From positions 1,116,001 through 1,180,000 of the forward strand of contig SEMN01000080.1 in the NCBI GenBank assembly GCA_005408345.1: 64,000 nucleotides of DNA. Reading direction: 5' to 3'. A program made the translations under genes and the position numbers. The notes beneath the pieces are model-generated. The model was not told the origin of the DNA, did no database searches, and saw only the letters and a program-made list of their open reading frames with translations. This stretch comes from Macquaria australasica (taxonomy: Eukaryota > Chordata > Actinopteri > Centrarchiformes > Percichthyidae). Shown piece by piece: positions 59,746-64,000 of the stretch (its first letter is position 1; every line of letters begins with the position of its first letter).

Positions 59746-62700
59746 ATTTTCTGCTTCAGCTCATTGAAGGTCTCAGTTAAACTTGAAATGTTTTGTTTTC
59801 TGCCATTTTGCCTTATCTTGCTCTAATTTTAGTTGTTTTTTTTTGCAGCTGCTGCTTTGCCATTTTTCCACTCCAGACTGTTTGTAGCTGTAGAAATTAT
59901 GCTCTGGGTGATTTCATTACAATAATAAAAAAATCAAAAAAAGACTGATTGTGGGTTGAGAGACAACGACGCACTGCAGTGTCCTGTTCGTGTAATTACA
60001 GTCAACAATGTCACTTATCTTTGCTGGCCTACTCCAGGAAAGGATAAAATGGATGAGACAGCAGTTGAATTTAGATGCTTTCTTCCACAGCTGTTGTTAG
60101 ATCAATGTAGGGTACATATCTTGGGAGTGGTGGGTTGGCATTCAGTTCTCATGTTTTATGATGAGAGCTTCATGGAACTAAAGACTGTAAAAATATTTGT
60201 GTCAGTGGATTAATTGTTTGATAGAACATATGTCATCTCTCATTTAACAAATCAAGTTAACAGCATGCCCCAATGCCTTATTATTATTAATTATTTTTTA
60301 AGCCTTGATTCTGAAAAATACTTTCTATACATTTATTTCCTCTTTTAAATAAAATACAAGTTTGTTAAAGTCTTCCTTCACTCAAAAATGTGTTTTGCTT
60401 GTTGTTCCTTCGCTTGGATGTTTGACCTTCGCTGTGCAGAATAATGTATGTTCAGAGTTTGACACTAGAAGGCTGTTTTTGCATTCATCTGTTGAATGTT
60501 TCCCTGTGTTTGACTTAAGTCTCAATTCAAGATGTGCACGTACAAGTGGGATTTGCGGCTTCACAACTTGTTTGGAGCCGACTGTGGTCTGCTGCGCAGG
60601 GTTACGTGAGTCACATAATACAAGACGGCCTGGTATGCTAGGAATGACGCTTAGCAAACTTCAAAGGTGAAGTGGAAGCTGAAAACTGATATTAGTGGTC
60701 AAAATAATACAAATACAGCAACATAATATTAACAGTTAACAATATACATTAAAGGTTCTGGAGAACTCGTTGGTGTTGACTGGATATGCAGTGTTTTTGT
60801 GTTGCATTTGTTTTCGGGGTTTGTGTGTTTATGATTTTGCATCGTTTCTGTATTTGCAGAAACTTTTCCTTTGTGTTTTTTTGGCATAGTTACAAAAGTA
60901 ACAAAAGGAGGAAATGTATAGTATAAAGAGTGGGTAAGGCTGTCTTCAAACTTTTATAGAGAGATCAGTTTTTATATGCTAAGTGTGTGTACACAACTCC
61001 AGACATGGAATTTTTTCTGCAGGAAATATAGTTATCTATATACTAGGACAGTTTTTATTAAAAATGACCATATATTTTAGGGGTGAGCTATTCTTTAAAG
61101 AATACACAGGAGAAAATATGCACCCCTACTGCTTTCAAAGTAGTACACACAATGTAAAAGTATCACCTATTTACAATGATTTACAGATTTGAGCACAAAT
61201 CTCATAGATCAATGACCAACAAGTGACACACAGTAAAACACAACCAATTTGGAGAATAAAGAGCAAACACGGTTCCTGCTGTATATTACCAAGCCAAAGC
61301 GACGGCTCAAGGAAGTCTACAGCCTGAGGTGATGAACCAGTAGACAGCAGACACTCCTCCAGCCGCTCTCACGCTCCCTGTAAATCAGCTGTAGCCATCT
61401 ACACACACCCACACAGGTGTGTCACTCAAATACACAGAACAGAGTGAATCACAACTGCACAGAAACTGTAGGTCATCAGACAGTATTTTGCAGACTTAAG
61501 TACAAAACAAGAAAAAAAAAAGACATTATAGGAATGCCTGCCTGAGTTGTACAATTTAACATTTTAAAAAACTATATATTAATATACAAGTCCATGGATA
61601 GATATTTAATCCCATTGTCTGAATGAAATACATAGCATAAATATCATTTTCATAGTTTCAGTATTCTTGGGTCAAACAACATCTTTTAAAGCCTATTTAA
61701 AAGGACTTTGAAACCACAAAAGACTGCACAAAAAATATGTTATGTATGTATGTTATGTTGTTTTGACATGTCTCTATCTGTTTTGAAGTTATTTTTCATT
61801 ATGTGATGTGACAACACTCTCTAAATCATCTGAGATTTTAGCTCTAATTCATTTGCCTGTCTTCCTCTTTGTTCTGCTTTACTCTGAGTAGGTCAACTGG
61901 ACCCCAAGACACAAAACAGAGCAAAGGTCTGATTTATGACCGCCATTATCTGATAATGAAAGCCATCATCAGAGGAAACTTGCCAACTTGCCAACTTACA
62001 CTCTCCATATGTATATATGTCCAATACTTGGATGAGCCGTGAGAACTCCATTGTGTATTTTTTTTCCAATCAATTATAAAATGCTTTGTGAGAAATTATT
62101 TGAGGGCTTTAAGGATGAACATGGTGTAGTCGTTTTGTTTAATGCCTGCCTTTTAATTTTGGGATTCCTTTATAGTATGCATATATAGATCATTTTGTGG
62201 CATTGTTTCAGGGTAGGACATAATAAAGATTTTAAGTCCAGGAAAGAGGTAAATTATAACAAGAATTGTCACACAGTTCAGTCTAAAAAGAAGACCATTA
62301 TTAGGTGGCTCAACAACAAAAAAGGCACAGGAATGCATTACCACATAATGACCTCAAAGAAGCTAAATGAATGCTGCCAACAATGTATAATTGAGCATCA
62401 CAACGAAATGAAGCATTTGTAGAAGGTCTGATATTTTCTGTAGTTAATTGGGTCCAGACTTTTATTTTGACATTGAGTGGAAGTCTGCTTCAAAGAGAAG
62501 TTTGATGCCATGCCGAGGGAAACAAAAGGTTGTGGCCTCATGACACACAAAAAGGACACAAGCCTTCTTTGTCAAGAAGCCCAATGTCCTCCTGAGCTCT
62601 GTCAGAACTAGGGGGTTCATGTGAGTACAGCAATCCTCCCCTATCCTGTCACACCTCCAGGGCTCCCACCAGATCCAGCGTCCTTTATTCACCGTGCAAC

Positions 62701-62800
62701 GTTGGTTGAACTGTAGGATATTTGTTGTACAGTCACCACGCTGTATGCTGCAGATGTAAACAGCAATGAACGAATGTGAATTAACCTATTCCTAGCATAC
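59746..62800. other. Intergenic, no feature recognised
   Basis: No gene or named repeat. A lysine/asparagine-rich open frame at 62195-62422 has no homology that I recognise. Confidence 0.45.
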
Positions 62801-62809
62801 ATCCGAGGC

Positions 62810-62985
62810 AGTGTATCATTCAAATCCACAGGCGATTTAGTCTCCAGTTCACCTAACCTGCATATCTTAGGACTGTAGGAGGAAACCGGTGCACCTGGAG
62901 GAACTGGGAGAACATGGAAAAACAGACTGATTGTGAGGCAACAGTGCTAACCACCGAGCTGCCATACTTCCCCTGTGTAAACAGT
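62810..62985. repeat. Dispersed repeat fragment (ggactgtaggaggaaac type)
   Basis: It contains ttaggactgtaggaggaaac, then cggtgcacctggaggaactg, gggagaacatg and gtgctaaccaccgagctgcc. This order is shared by a repeat found throughout fish genomes. It is a fragment and non-coding. Confidence 0.6.
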
Positions 62986-63465
62986 GACGAGGACACGATG
63001 TCTCAGCACAGCATGCACTATACAGATTGGGCTTGAACGATATACATGTGACATGGGATAGACAATATGGGAGCTCTTACTGCATTGCAGAGTGCTGAAT
63101 GGTTTGTAAATGAGCAGGTACATCTTTTAATCACAAACTGGGCTGTGGATTTCAGCTGCAGGATGAGGCAGAGCTCTTCTTCATTGATGCAAACACCATA
63201 GCGCTACTAATACAAGCCCAGCCATTCAGTATTGATTGCATTACACTTTATCATCATCATCAGTATTACACTTACGTAGAGAGCTTGGAATGGGTCAGGG
63301 ACTGGAGGTTGCTGCTGTGGGCCCATCATTGTATACGAATATTACAATGTTGTGATATGGGACATTGTGCTATACAAAAACATTTGACTTGACTCGGCTG
63401 TAAAGTTGAGCCTCAAACTCGAAACATTTGAGATAATGTGCAATGTTTTCAACACCATTTAGAAC
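62986..63465. other. Intergenic, no feature recognised
   Basis: No gene was seen. Confidence 0.5.
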
Positions 63466-63760
63466 TGACACGATCGGTCGATTAATTGATTACTGGATCG
63501 ACATTTAATGGTTCCAGCTTCTCACATGTGAATATTTGCAGGTTTTCTCAGCCTTCTTTGATAGTAAACTGAATATTTTTTTGGACTACTGGTCAGATAA
63601 AAGAAGTCATTTGAAGACGTCACATTGGACTTGTGATGGCCATTTTCTTGCTATCTTTTTCTTCTTTCATTTTTTACATTTCATAGACTAAACAATTAAA
63701 CAATGAATCAAGGAAATAAACGGCAGATTACTCAATAATTATCCTTACTTACAGCTCTAA
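63466..63760 (-). repeat. Dispersed fish repeat, family A, copy 4
   Basis: Same sense as copy 3 at 8812-9550: gatcggtcgattaattgatt at the left, then ttccagcttctcacatgtga, atatttgc, ttgatagtaaactgaatatt, atttgaagacgtcac, catttcatagac, and ttacagctctaa at the right. Confidence 0.65.
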
Positions 63761-64000
63761 ACTGTATTGATTTACTGTATGTATGTATATACTGTAGATC
63801 TGGCTCTGTCTGTGACACCTGGTCATATAAATGTGCCATACATTCATATTTTTTTGCCTTGTCCTCAGAGGACTGTGCTCTTGGAGATATCTCCTACCCA
63901 CAATCTGTTTAAGCCTGAAGGATATTAACAGCATACTCTGACAAATTCTGTCAGTTTGAACATTTACCTCAGCCCCAGGAGTGATTTGTCTCTGTCCTTA
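63761..64000. other. Intergenic, no feature recognised
   Basis: Short stretch to the window edge with no recognised feature. Confidence 0.5.

Overview
The window is animal nuclear DNA, almost certainly from a ray-finned (probably percomorph) fish. It has very low gene density, an intron/exon boundary, many (CA)n microsatellites, Rex1, L2 and hAT transposons, and short foldback repeats of the kind spread through teleost genomes. No bacterial, CRISPR, tRNA or rRNA feature was seen.

Only two host genes are supported. At the left edge (438-572, +) is the last coding exon of ppp2r5c, the PP2A B56-gamma regulatory subunit, followed by a long 3' UTR to about 3.38 kb. At 23131-23937 (-) lies a single-exon type 3 iodothyronine deiodinase gene (dio3). 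Its in-frame TGA at 23544-23542 is the active-site selenocysteine codon. About 400 nt past the stop codon the 3' UTR holds a foldable SECIS element (22656-22731), followed by a poly(A) signal, and a TATA box lies just upstream of the gene. PPP2R5C and DIO3 are neighbours in other vertebrates, so the two calls support each other. Here the genes converge tail to tail.

The rest is repeat-rich intergenic DNA. From 6.7 to 9.6 kb there are short dispersed repeats, one interrupted by another insertion. Two ZMYM1/TTF-type hAT transposon fragments lie in inverted orientation at 18.3-21.4 kb. From 32.3 to 37.6 kb an old antisense L2 LINE is split by a near-full-length Rex1 LINE whose endonuclease and reverse-transcriptase frames are separated by one frameshift. 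A 575-bp solo-LTR candidate sits at 41751-42325. From 43.7 to 46.9 kb is a retrotransposon of the restriction-like-endonuclease (R2/NeSL-type) class, open apart from one TAG. It is followed by a fish repeat that is itself interrupted by a LINE fragment (47.0-48.2 kb). The right third holds a broken coiled-coil coding remnant (57.6-58.6 kb), a hAT dimerisation-domain fragment (59.6 kb) and more dispersed repeats. Several non-repeat AT-rich blocks look like possible conserved noncoding elements, but that cannot be decided from one sequence.
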